Of a stretch of 64,000 bases of DNA, positions 18,764-28,220 are shown piece by piece (the stretch's first letter is position 1; each line of letters begins with the position of its first letter). The stretch comes from CBDDKZ01 sp965230415 (lineage in GTDB: Bacteria > Bacteroidota > Bacteroidia > Cytophagales > JAAEPT01). Location of the stretch: NCBI GenBank assembly GCA_965230415.1, contig CBDDKZ010000003.1, forward strand, positions 248,001 through 312,000, written 5' to 3'. Under the pieces are notes generated by a model, which did not search any database, was not told the DNA's origin, and saw only the letters and a list, made by a program, of their open reading frames with translations. Both the position numbers and the translations under genes were made by a program.

Positions 18764-21463
18764 ATGAATACGAAGAAAAAGGCGTTTCATCAGTTAACCG
18801 TAGTTGTGCTCTGCTTACTAATGGTTATAATATCCAATGCTCAAAATGCGCAGTGGGACAAATTTAACAAGCAATTCTTTGATCCTGATCCGGGAAATAC
18901 TTTGGTGCTGATTGGTCAGACCTGGTTGCAAGAATATAAAGACTATGTTACGGCAACAGATAAAATTCCGGCAGGTGGATCTCACTATGGAGAACTGTAT
19001 TCTGGTTTGATCAACCAAGGTAATGACTGGCCAGATTTGGCATACCTAAACTATATCAACGACAATTATCCCGGGTCTTATGCCGAAATGGCGATTAGTA
19101 TAAAGGACAATCCTTCTGCTGGTGGCTACTCTTTTGATGCTAATGGTGTGATGCAGGCGTGCAGAGATGTGGTAACTGGTCGTTGGGATAGTCAAATAGA
19201 CCAACTCGCTCAAACATTCAAACAATACGAAAGTATCAAGTGGTTTGTAAGGATAGGTTATGAAGTAAACACGAACCTTTTTGGAAACCAGCCTGAACCC
19301 TATGTCAGCGCTTATAATTACATCGCTCAACGTATTCGAGTTCATAATCAGGTATCAAATGTAGCTTTTGTATACCACCCGGTGCGGGGAGAAAATGATG
19401 TGCTTACCTTATATCCCGGTGATGAATATGTTGACTGGGTAGGTATTTCAATTTTCAATCATGATGCATGCGTACCAACCTGGGAAGCAGTACAGGGTGG
19501 GCCTCCTTTTCATAATCCCGGATGTAACTTCTCAGCTACGGGGCATGCCGACGAAAATACGGAAAAGTTCATGACCTGGGCAAACAATGTCGTTAAAAAA
19601 CCAATCATAATAGGCGAAGCCGCTTGCCAGACTGATGAAAACAACCAGATGAATTTTGATCATTATAAAACGTACTTTGATAATGTATTTTGGATGATTG
19701 AAAATTATGATGTAGGCGCATTTGTATATATCAATAGCCATTGGACTCAGCACAACTGGGCGACGCACTGGGGCGATTCCAGAATTCAACGGCTTCCTCA
19801 GGTTCAGGATCTGTGGATGGAAGAGATTTGTAAGGAAAGATATATTCATTATCCTACAGGTCAGGGGGTGCCGCCAACTGCCGCATTTTCTGCGGAGGTC
19901 AATTGTCTGGAGGTGTTATTTAGTAGTAATTCGCAAAATGAACCTACAAGTTGGCTTTGGGATTTTGGAGATGGAAACACCTCCACAGGAGAAAACCCCG
20001 TGCACACTTATGCAGCTGCCGGAACGTATACGGTGAAATTAACAGTTCAAAACGATTATGGGCAGGATGAGGAGATCAAAGTCGATTTCTTAGAATTAGA
20101 ATTAGATCCCGCCCCATTGGCCTCAGATGAAGAGGTATGTGCGGGGGAAAGCGCTACTTTGCGTGCTTCAGGAGGGAGCGGACGATATGCCTGGTATGAC
20201 GTTCCTTCAGGAGGCAATGTGCTGGGTACAGGTATTACTTTTGAAACAGAAACCTTAAATCAAGATAAGGACTATTACGTGCAGTCGACCGGAGATTGTG
20301 CCAGTGAAGAACGTACCATTGTCGCAGTTACTGTAATTCATGGCTCTACTATACCTCTTGTCGATGATGTATCTGTTTGCGAAAATGATTCATTATATTT
20401 AAACGCATCAGGTGCGGATAATTACTTTTGGTATAGTGAAGAGGGTAGTAAGGATATTCTGGCTACAGGGAGTGTTTTTCAAACGGTAGCCCCGATTATT
20501 ACAAGAACTTATTTTGTTAGTGGTATTGAAAGCGGACAGGAATACAATGTCGGACCTGTGGATAATACATTTGGGGGAGGTAATAATTACGATGAAGATA
20601 GGGATGACCTGGGGCAGTTGTTTGACTTGAGTCAACGTGTTTTATGGAAAAAGGCAAGAGTATATGCCAGTGGGGACGGGGATCGGACTTTTGTGATTAA
20701 AGATGGCAAGGATGGTGCAGAAATTGCTTCCAAGACCATTTTTGTAGAAGATGGCGAACAAGTAGTGGATGTCAATATTGTGATTCCTCCCGGTGTGGAC
20801 TTATTCATGACAGTTGAAGGAGTAGCCAATTTGTACAGAAATAATTGCTGTGTTACCTATCCTTACTCCAATGGACCTATGACAATAAAAGCTTCCACAG
20901 CTCAGGATGCTGTTAATTTTTACTACTATTTGTACGATCTAGTTATTGAACAAATAGCTTGTGAAAGTGAGCGGGAAGCGGTACAGGTATTTGTAGATGA
21001 GGTGCCAGATGAGCCTGTCATACTACAAGATGGTACCAATTTATCTGTTATAGATCAATATGATAGCTATCAATGGTATCTTGATGGAGAATTAATTACC
21101 GGAGCTACTAATAGTAATTATACAGCGCAAACAAATGGACTTTATCACGTGGTGGTTAAGAAAGGTGCGTGTGAAGTTGAGTCCAATATGGTGGATATAG
21201 TCACTTCTACTAAGAGCGTTTCAATGCTTAGCTCCATAACAGCGTTCCCAAATCCTGCTCACAATAAAATTACAATAAATAGGCCTGCCTTGGCAAAATC
21301 CGGAATATATGAGATTGCCTCGCCTGATGGAGTCTTGTTGAAAAAAGGTGTATTGAAAGAAGCCTCTGAAATCATTGATCTTCCGGTTTCAGAACATAAT
21401 TTTTTATTACTCAAATTAATAATAGATACTGAAGTAGTAATGAAATCTATTGTGCTGGATTAA
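18764..21463 (+). CDS. Secreted GH26-like glycoside hydrolase with PKD and type A sorting domain
   Basis: 899 residues. Signal peptide (MNTKKKAFHQLTVVVLCLLM, ending ISNAQ), then a GH26-like TIM barrel (about 40-355), a PKD domain (about 368-440, WLWDFGDGNTSTGENPVHTY), Ig-like and galactose-binding-like regions, and a C-terminal T9SS type A sorting domain (ITAFPNPAHNKITI to the end). Candidate catalytic residues are Glu167 in RIGYEVN (acid/base) and Glu285 in IIIGEAA (nucleophile). The motif WVGISIFN and the late WGDSRIQ also fit the clan. Substrates of this family include mannans and beta-1,3-xylan, and the exact one cannot be told here. A shorter relative lies at 37991. Confidence 0.8.
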   Translation: MNTKKKAFHQLTVVVLCLLMVIISNAQNAQWDKFNKQFFDPDPGNTLVLIGQTWLQEYKDYVTATDKIPAGGSHYGELYSGLINQGNDWPDLAYLNYINDNYPGSYAEMAISIKDNPSAGGYSFDANGVMQACRDVVTGRWDSQIDQLAQTFKQYESIKWFVRIGYEVNTNLFGNQPEPYVSAYNYIAQRIRVHNQVSNVAFVYHPVRGENDVLTLYPGDEYVDWVGISIFNHDACVPTWEAVQGGPPFHNPGCNFSATGHADENTEKFMTWANNVVKKPIIIGEAACQTDENNQMNFDHYKTYFDNVFWMIENYDVGAFVYINSHWTQHNWATHWGDSRIQRLPQVQDLWMEEICKERYIHYPTGQGVPPTAAFSAEVNCLEVLFSSNSQNEPTSWLWDFGDGNTSTGENPVHTYAAAGTYTVKLTVQNDYGQDEEIKVDFLELELDPAPLASDEEVCAGESATLRASGGSGRYAWYDVPSGGNVLGTGITFETETLNQDKDYYVQSTGDCASEERTIVAVTVIHGSTIPLVDDVSVCENDSLYLNASGADNYFWYSEEGSKDILATGSVFQTVAPIITRTYFVSGIESGQEYNVGPVDNTFGGGNNYDEDRDDLGQLFDLSQRVLWKKARVYASGDGDRTFVIKDGKDGAEIASKTIFVEDGEQVVDVNIVIPPGVDLFMTVEGVANLYRNNCCVTYPYSNGPMTIKASTAQDAVNFYYYLYDLVIEQIACESEREAVQVFVDEVPDEPVILQDGTNLSVIDQYDSYQWYLDGELITGATNSNYTAQTNGLYHVVVKKGACEVESNMVDIVTSTKSVSMLSSITAFPNPAHNKITINRPALAKSGIYEIASPDGVLLKKGVLKEASEIIDLPVSEHNFLLLKLIIDTEVVMKSIVLD

Positions 21464-21589
21464 TTTATTTCATGGGCATAGGGGTAGAAAAGATTAGACA
21501 GTATTGTCCATCTGAATTTTTTATGGTTTTTACGTATATTCGGTTAGAAATTATTATGTTCCTGAATAATCACTATTTATTTGGAAGTA

Positions 21590-24301
21590 ATGCCGGCAAT
21601 AATAGACCATATATATTTGAATAATAGTCTGTTTGGGAAGATTAGACTCTCATTTATTCATTGTTCTATATTGATCGTTTTTACGCTGGGCTCATCTGCT
21701 TTCGATTCGCCATTTGCTCAGGAGGCTATATCAGAAAAAAAGTTAAGGCATTTTTACGCTGGCAATTATCAAATTCATATTTCTGAAGTTGTTAGTGGTG
21801 ATCTCATGGATTTTAGCGGAAAAGGCTACCTGGTTTCTGATGATAGCTCTTTCTTCGAATATCTAAATTTCAGGCACTTGTTGCTGGAAGAAAGGAATGA
21901 TCGGGTGTTCTTAAAGAAAGGTGAAATAAATGTAAGACTTGAGACTAAAGCGTCTATGATGTTGACACCCGAAATTAGCACGAACGGTGTCGCCCACTTT
22001 TTATATTCACAGGTAAAAATAAATGCGTCGGGTGTGGCTTTACTGGGACAATTAAAGTGGGACTTTCCATTAAAGGTAGAGTCTGGTGGTGTGCCTTTCC
22101 TGTTTACGAAAGAATCATGGGTAAAATTGAATGCCTTTAAGTTAGATGGTGTGCTCCTCCCAATGGGTGAAAAAAGGACATGGGGTTTGAAAACACTGAC
22201 AAGAGGTGAATTGACTTTAGAAAATACATCGAAGTTCTATTTGAAAGCGGGGCAGTACGGCGTGAGTCTCAACGGATTTTTGAGTTTACCGCTTAGAAAT
22301 TCATCGGATGATTTACAGGATTTTAGGTTCAAAAAAGTGAATAATTTGGCTGATTTTACTGAAAGTAAATACCAGCACCAAGCATTTTTAATTGTACCGC
22401 ATTTGAATTTATCAATACATCCTTCCGCTATAAGGTTTCGCCTGGCAGAAGAAAAAAATGGTCTCCTTCCTGGAATACACATTGTCAATTTTAGTTATTC
22501 GGTATCAAGAAACCTTATAAAGGGTAAGGCCTTTGAATTATCTGAACGTCAGCTCATGCAAAAGTCAAAAGATGATGTAATAAAGGTTACAATAAATGGG
22601 CTTGAAGGCCATTTAAGTAAAGCTTTTTCCCAAAAAATAGAAGCGACAATAAACGGATATAATTGTAAGCTAAGCCAATTTGAAATAAACGCCTCCAAAG
22701 GTAAGGTGAAACGAGGATTTCTATACGGTAAAATACATTTAAATGGGTTGGGAGAAAAGGTGTTCTTACCTCTTCAAGTAGCATTAGATGTCTCAGGGAA
22801 TGTAAATGTTGACGCTACTAAAAATGAAAAATTACTCGCTTTTGATGCCAACAAAAAAGTGCTTGTTAGCGCTACTGTTCATAGAGCCTTTTTCAACACC
22901 CATAACAAAATTCAACTGATTATAGATATTGATTTGATTCAAAACAATATAAGAAGTGGATTACAGGGTGAGTTGGAAGTGTTACCTAATGGTACGATTA
23001 AATATATCAATGACCTTGCTTATTGGCCATTGTTAAGGGTCTATAAAGTACGTTATGGTAACTTCGACTGTATGATTACGGGCATGAAATTAACTGGAAA
23101 CAAGAAGGGATTGAGAGTAGTATTATCGGGCATACTAAATTTGGGGAGAGATATTAGAGGAGTAAATGGTCCGGTGAGGGCTAATCTGTTTCTTGATTTC
23201 CATTTTGAAGCTTTCCGGGAATATCAAACTGAATCCAGTGAGACAAAAGCGACAATTGCCGGATTGAATAAGGAGCCTGTTGATGTGTGGTTAACGAATA
23301 AAAACTTGTTTTGTCATGGTAAACTTAAATTACATCAGAGTTATTTATCTGGTACCGTTCATGGCTGCATACTCATGCCCGATACTTTGGCGTTTGACGG
23401 TGATTTTAAAGTATTGAATGAAAAAGAGCACTTCTGGGAAATTTCCAACCTTAAGAAAGCAAAAGCTGTTAATAGCGGGAAATATCTTAATTTTTACAGT
23501 GTAAATTCTTTAAAGGGCTTAGTGGTCAATACCTACAGAAATGATGAAGACGTACTGAGCGGCTCTGGTGTTATTCGTGATGAGTATAAAGCACAATTCG
23601 AAATAAATGCGACAGGGGCAGGTAAGGCTGCATGTGTAAGAAGTGTTATTGAAGTAAATCATCAAGAAACCAAGGAAGAAGATGTCTTGATAATGACAGG
23701 GGATTTTTCTTTTTTCAAGTCGAAGGACGATAGTAAAAGCAAATCTTTTAAAGGGAAAGGAAAACTCTATTATGATAAGGGAAGTAATTTGTTCATCGCC
23801 AACGGTAATTTGGCAAATGATATGATATGTACCTCTTCTTTTTTTAACATAAGTGCGTCCTCAAAAAAATGGCATGCCGAGATTACTTTTACCAACAACG
23901 ATGGATCTTGCAATTTTTATAAGGGCTTAAAGAGGATAGATCTTTCACCTCATCATTATGAGTTGAGTTTTGGTGGTGTGGTTGCCGCTGAACTGGAATC
24001 ACAAACGAATCTGGGAGAAATAAAGGGTACGGTGAACAGTTATATTGACTTTAGAGCAAAAGCCAGCATTTCTGAAGAGCTAATTCTCAAAGATGCTGAA
24101 TTCTTCTTAGAAGATTTTGGTACCTTACATTTATACAAAGATGGTGTTGAAAAAGACTTGTTTAGTGCCCAGATTAGTGGGCCCGTGAGCGTGAAGTTTG
24201 GAGACGAAATAAGCATGTTTGGTACACTGGGAGGGGTTCTTAATACGACAGGTATAAAGCAGCGTTTTAACCTTAAACTAACAAAAGGCAGCTTTTTATG
24301 A
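21590..24301 (+). CDS. Large exported protein of unknown function, 903 aa
   Basis: A beta-rich protein with no domain I recognise. An N-terminal extension of about 18 residues precedes a hydrophobic signal-like segment (IHCSILIVFTLGSSAFDSPF, then AQEA). The rest alternates short hydrophobic strands with Lys/Asn/Gly turns and contains no membrane span and no sorting domain at the C-terminus (ends LTKGSFL). ATG 21590 is preferred over the TTG at 21581. The final codons overlap the next gene as ATGA (24298-24301), so the two are translationally coupled and probably function together. Confidence 0.65.
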   Translation: MPAIIDHIYLNNSLFGKIRLSFIHCSILIVFTLGSSAFDSPFAQEAISEKKLRHFYAGNYQIHISEVVSGDLMDFSGKGYLVSDDSSFFEYLNFRHLLLEERNDRVFLKKGEINVRLETKASMMLTPEISTNGVAHFLYSQVKINASGVALLGQLKWDFPLKVESGGVPFLFTKESWVKLNAFKLDGVLLPMGEKRTWGLKTLTRGELTLENTSKFYLKAGQYGVSLNGFLSLPLRNSSDDLQDFRFKKVNNLADFTESKYQHQAFLIVPHLNLSIHPSAIRFRLAEEKNGLLPGIHIVNFSYSVSRNLIKGKAFELSERQLMQKSKDDVIKVTINGLEGHLSKAFSQKIEATINGYNCKLSQFEINASKGKVKRGFLYGKIHLNGLGEKVFLPLQVALDVSGNVNVDATKNEKLLAFDANKKVLVSATVHRAFFNTHNKIQLIIDIDLIQNNIRSGLQGELEVLPNGTIKYINDLAYWPLLRVYKVRYGNFDCMITGMKLTGNKKGLRVVLSGILNLGRDIRGVNGPVRANLFLDFHFEAFREYQTESSETKATIAGLNKEPVDVWLTNKNLFCHGKLKLHQSYLSGTVHGCILMPDTLAFDGDFKVLNEKEHFWEISNLKKAKAVNSGKYLNFYSVNSLKGLVVNTYRNDEDVLSGSGVIRDEYKAQFEINATGAGKAACVRSVIEVNHQETKEEDVLIMTGDFSFFKSKDDSKSKSFKGKGKLYYDKGSNLFIANGNLANDMICTSSFFNISASSKKWHAEITFTNNDGSCNFYKGLKRIDLSPHHYELSFGGVVAAELESQTNLGEIKGTVNSYIDFRAKASISEELILKDAEFFLEDFGTLHLYKDGVEKDLFSAQISGPVSVKFGDEISMFGTLGGVLNTTGIKQRFNLKLTKGSFL

Positions 24302-25761
24302 ATAGAGTAATACTCAATTTTATAGGTATAATGCTTTTTTGGGGCTCCTTAAATGCACAAAAGTTGGGGAAGCCAACTGGTCAGGTATATGTGTCTTACG
24401 ATTACAGAAAGGATAATAGCCATACGTTAATTGTAAAGTGGATAGCTGATAACGTGTTCTACCCCGATGGATTCCATGTTTATAGGCGTCAGATTGGAGC
24501 GAAATCTGGTTACGAAAGGGTAACCAGGTATCCTGTCAAACCTAAAACCAAATACGAATTTAAGGGTAAAGGAAAAAATATACTATCTGAATACATGAAG
24601 TTAGTAAACAAAATGGCTTATCAGCGTTTTCAGATGTTACCGGAAAAAGCCATAATCGCTCAAAAAGCGATAACAAGTCACCAGTTTGCAGATGCCTTGG
24701 GAGTAGTCTTTTATGACGAAAATGTGAACAGGGGAACTACTTATAAATACAAGGTCATGGGGCTGAAAGATGGAAAAGAAGTGTATGTTAATGAAACGAG
24801 AATCATAACTTCCGAATATTATGATCCTCCATTAGTTCCCAGAGATATTCACTTGAAAGGTTATGATCGAAGTGTAGAGATTAGTTGGCGTGGTGAACAT
24901 CGACGGTACTTTGGTGTCAATATTTATCGTTCCGACAATGCCGATGATCCGGGACATTTAGTGAATACATTGGCGGTGCCAAATTTAAACGAGGAGCATC
25001 CCAAATTCATAGATAACGCAGTAATGCCTGGTAAAGTGTATTATTATCGTTTGCAGGCATTGGATTTTTTTGGTCAAAAAAGCGCACTAAGCGATCCGGA
25101 AGAAGTGAAAACAAGGAAGACACGGATGAGGGTTGAGAAAATTAAATTTGATGCGTCTCGCATAGAAGATAACAAAGTGTTGTTACTCTGGAGCTTCGAT
25201 CCATCTGAAGCGCATTTAACTATCGATGTCATGCGCGTTGGTCCCAATTCAGATAGGGTGGTCAAACTAAATACTAAAACCATTTATAAAAATACCGGGA
25301 CTTTCGAAGATGTAGTTCCACTAGCGGGTAATTATTATTATTATGTAGAAGCCAGGAATTGGGAATCGGTTAAGGCAAGAAGTCACAAAGTTTTAGTCGA
25401 AATTGACTCAAAGCCAAGATTGTCTGCCCCTTTCGATTTAAGGGTTACCGAAGAAGATGGCTTAATTAAGCTGAATTGGGAACATGGGCAGAGAAATCAT
25501 GTAGAAGGGTTCTGGCTGGAATGTGCTATTCAGATCAATGAAGAAGAGGAGTTTAAAATCATACTTAACAAAGAACAACTAACAAAAAATAGTTTTTCAT
25601 TCTCACGTGACCAGTGGAACCTGTCAAAACTAACTTTTAGGGTGCGTGCACAATCAAAAGAAGGCTATTTAAGCAAATGGTCTGAAAAGAAAATATTAAA
25701 ACCATTGATGAAATCAGCATCCCCCGTCAAAGCACCTAAGGGAGTATTGGAAGATGAATAG
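24298..25761 (+). CDS. Secreted fibronectin type III protein, 3'-truncated by frameshift
   Basis: 487 residues with signal peptide (ILNFIGIMLFWGSLNAQ) and a string of fibronectin III-like domains: about 25-150 (with a long insert), 155-265 (VPRDIHLKGYDRSVEISW to YYYRLQALDFFGQKS), 268-365, and 375-470 (PFDLRVTEEDGLIKLNW). The ATG overlaps the stop of the preceding unknown protein (ATGA), implying coupled translation. The frame stops just after APKGVLEDE, the position where each earlier domain has its first core strand. The missing domain is visible downstream in other frames, so this copy is probably truncated. Confidence 0.75.
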   Translation: MNRVILNFIGIMLFWGSLNAQKLGKPTGQVYVSYDYRKDNSHTLIVKWIADNVFYPDGFHVYRRQIGAKSGYERVTRYPVKPKTKYEFKGKGKNILSEYMKLVNKMAYQRFQMLPEKAIIAQKAITSHQFADALGVVFYDENVNRGTTYKYKVMGLKDGKEVYVNETRIITSEYYDPPLVPRDIHLKGYDRSVEISWRGEHRRYFGVNIYRSDNADDPGHLVNTLAVPNLNEEHPKFIDNAVMPGKVYYYRLQALDFFGQKSALSDPEEVKTRKTRMRVEKIKFDASRIEDNKVLLLWSFDPSEAHLTIDVMRVGPNSDRVVKLNTKTIYKNTGTFEDVVPLAGNYYYYVEARNWESVKARSHKVLVEIDSKPRLSAPFDLRVTEEDGLIKLNWEHGQRNHVEGFWLECAIQINEEEEFKIILNKEQLTKNSFSFSRDQWNLSKLTFRVRAQSKEGYLSKWSEKKILKPLMKSASPVKAPKGVLEDE

Positions 25762-25996
25762 TAAAGCTGCGTTGGAATGATGCCGGTAGTGAAAATATTT
25801 TTGGTGTTGAAATTTGATAATGAGGAGAATCAGATGTCTTTAGAAAGATTATAACACAATTGCTTGCACCAAACTTCAATTCTTTTAAAGACGCAGATGC
25901 CAAAGGAGAACTACTTATTTTTATGAGGTAATCACCTATTCTCTGGGGGTTAGCGGAGGTGTTCATAGTTCAAAAATTGAGGTGGTTTATGAATGA
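25758..25996 (+). pseudogene. Frameshifted remnant of the last fibronectin III domain
   Basis: Directly after the stop of the FN3 gene, the -1 frame reads IVKLRWNDAGSENIFGVEI, an FN3 B/C-strand pattern equal to the GLIKLNW strand of the previous domain. The same frame then hits TGA TAA TGA (25815-25823) and resumes with SDVFRKIITQLLAPNFNSF. The third frame continues YEVITYSLGVSGG and ends at TGA 25994-25996. Joined, these give one complete FN3 domain. At least two indels are needed. The remaining 150 bases before the next gene hold nothing recognisable. Confidence 0.7.
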
Positions 25997-26145
25997 GCGA
26001 CCTGTAAATGGGGATAATTTCGATATTGTATTGGAATCTTAATAAAATAAATATATTTGTCGTCGATTCTTTTGAAATAAATCAATAACAGTGAATTACG
26101 AGCCGTTTGGAGATAAGTCTATTGCAGTTTAAACCAAAGAAGAAA

Positions 26146-28152
26146 ATGAAAAGTAGAAACATAAAAGAACTCATTATATTGTTGGTTTTTATTGCCGTTG
26201 CATCCTACTTCTGGTCCACCCTGGTGTTGGTTAAAGCCTATTCTGTGATTTATCCAATAGTATTTTGTGTACTTTTCTATGTGTTTTTGAGAAAAGACCA
26301 AAATAAGAGACAAACCAATAGCCTGGTATATTTCTTTTCGTTTGCTTTTTTGGCTTACGTTCGCAGTTATTATGATTTTGGTTATTTTGATGATACAGGG
26401 TTTGTTATCAGGTATTTAAGGAATGCCTGGGATCATGATGTCTGGTTTCATTTTAATGAGGCAGAGCCTCCTGTCTATGGCTTGTCCGGGTTTTTATATG
26501 GCTTAGTATGTACTTTTTTATGCAAGAATCACTTTGTCTTACCTGAAGATGCGATTTCCCTTATGGCCAACATCGGAATCTTCTTTACATCAGTGATGGT
26601 GTTTAGGATCTTTATTAGATTTACAAAGTCTAATTGGCTTGCCTTGATGTTTTGGCTATTTACAATGTGTGCAAACACCTATTACCTCAATTCTGTTAAT
26701 GCCGGTCTGGAGACAGCCTTTCACCTGATGATAGTTGTAGCCGCTTTCTATTTCTTCTTCACAGATAAGTATAGAAATATGTGGCTATTTATCGGGTTGA
26801 GTATAACTTCTAAGATGGACGCGGTTCCGGCTATGGTTGTGCTAGGCAGTACGTATTTTATTAATAGATTTCTGTTAAGTAAGCAGAAACTGGCTTTTGT
26901 TAAAACATGGCTGACAAAAGAACTGCTATTTGCGATTGTACCCGTGGGGCTATATCTCATCATGACCTATAGCTTGTTTGGGTCTCCTTTGCCACATTCT
27001 GCTGCCACCAAACTTTCTTTTCATCAGTCAAAGGATGAATTCTGGTTCCCGTTCTTATCACCTGTAATAAATATTAATGCCTATAAATATTTACTGGGAG
27101 CTTGTTTGAGTCTATTTGTAATTACCATGGGGTGTTTGCCGAAGTTAGAAAAGGAAAAAAGACTTGGAAGTGTACTGTTTGGATTGGCGTTTCTGGCAAC
27201 AATGACTTTGTATTATATATATAATCCCTTAGAGAAAATGGAGTGGTATTACCCACTTCCGATTTTGATGCTCTACATGCAGGGAATGGTAAGCATTCAC
27301 GTGGTGGCAAGTGTCATAACAAAGAATTTGCAACAGATTGCACATGCCACCTTGTACGTTCTGATTGTTGCTGGGGTGATTGTATTCTTAAAATCAAATT
27401 ATAAGTACAGTCAGGCATTCATGCTGGGGAGGGAAACACAACGTGCGCAAATTGGCTTGGATCTGGAAGAACTGGTACATAAGGAAGATACAATTACTGC
27501 TTGCCACGGTATGCCTGTCGCTACTTTAGATGGTTTTGTTTTAGATATGACCGGGTTAAATAGTGAGGCTGCTACAGAAATAGGACTGGATTTAGAGTTG
27601 GCTTTCGAAAAATACAATCCTACATGGCACGAAGGTCATACTTACTATAATCTATTGGAATTATTGAATAAAAAGAAAAACTATCACCTCGTAGATCGCT
27701 ATTATGCATTTACGAAGTTTAATTCCATCCCGATAGATATTTATAAAAGAGATGATACACCAGGTTGTACACATGATTACAAAACATTGTTAGAAGATCA
27801 TGTTAAGGGTGAAGGACTCGAAGTTGAAAAATTAGGAGAAATGAATAATTACGTCGGAGCAAATGTCATATTTACAAATTGCAATTTTGACAATGCGCGC
27901 TTGTATTTTGGCAATGTTCGTTTTGGTTTTGCTTACAATCTGCTTATCGAGGAGTTGAAAGGAGATGAGATTATCGAAACTACGAGCGTAAATATACCAA
28001 CATTCAATAAAAACTACCGAGCTGAGGAAGTTGAAGCATTCGAGTATCAACTTAAAAATAGAGGCGTTACCGCAGTAAGGTTACGAGCCGATGTTGACTG
28101 GATACATGTTCATATTCATACACCAATGATAGAATATACGGTGTATAAATAA
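26146..28152 (+). CDS. Polytopic membrane protein, GT-C glycosyltransferase-like
   Basis: 668 residues with roughly ten membrane spans in the first 440, then a soluble C-terminal domain of about 220 residues. The first periplasmic loop contains YFDDTGFVIRYLRN with an Asp pair, as expected for dolichol-phosphate-mannose-type (GT-C) transferases such as ArnT and GT39 members. This is pattern-level evidence only, so donor and acceptor are unknown. ATG 26146 (MKSRNIKELIILLVFI) is preferred over an upstream TTG at 26107. A perfect 16-bp inverted repeat terminator follows. Confidence 0.55.
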   Translation: MKSRNIKELIILLVFIAVASYFWSTLVLVKAYSVIYPIVFCVLFYVFLRKDQNKRQTNSLVYFFSFAFLAYVRSYYDFGYFDDTGFVIRYLRNAWDHDVWFHFNEAEPPVYGLSGFLYGLVCTFLCKNHFVLPEDAISLMANIGIFFTSVMVFRIFIRFTKSNWLALMFWLFTMCANTYYLNSVNAGLETAFHLMIVVAAFYFFFTDKYRNMWLFIGLSITSKMDAVPAMVVLGSTYFINRFLLSKQKLAFVKTWLTKELLFAIVPVGLYLIMTYSLFGSPLPHSAATKLSFHQSKDEFWFPFLSPVININAYKYLLGACLSLFVITMGCLPKLEKEKRLGSVLFGLAFLATMTLYYIYNPLEKMEWYYPLPILMLYMQGMVSIHVVASVITKNLQQIAHATLYVLIVAGVIVFLKSNYKYSQAFMLGRETQRAQIGLDLEELVHKEDTITACHGMPVATLDGFVLDMTGLNSEAATEIGLDLELAFEKYNPTWHEGHTYYNLLELLNKKKNYHLVDRYYAFTKFNSIPIDIYKRDDTPGCTHDYKTLLEDHVKGEGLEVEKLGEMNNYVGANVIFTNCNFDNARLYFGNVRFGFAYNLLIEELKGDEIIETTSVNIPTFNKNYRAEEVEAFEYQLKNRGVTAVRLRADVDWIHVHIHTPMIEYTVYK

Positions 28153-28163
28153 ACTGTGAATAA

Positions 28164-28205
28164 CTAATTGAAAAAGGGACGTGTTTATTTCCCTTTTTCA
28201 ATTAG
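28164..28205. terminator. Bidirectional terminator, 16-bp perfect stem
   Basis: CTAATTGAAAAAGGGA (28164-28179) pairs perfectly with TCCCTTTTTCAATTAG (28190-28205). It sits between the 3' ends of the convergent GT-C-like gene and M14 carboxypeptidase gene and carries A/T runs within the stem on both sides, so it can serve both. Confidence 0.8.
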
Positions 28206-28220
28206 GTGATCATAGTTGTT

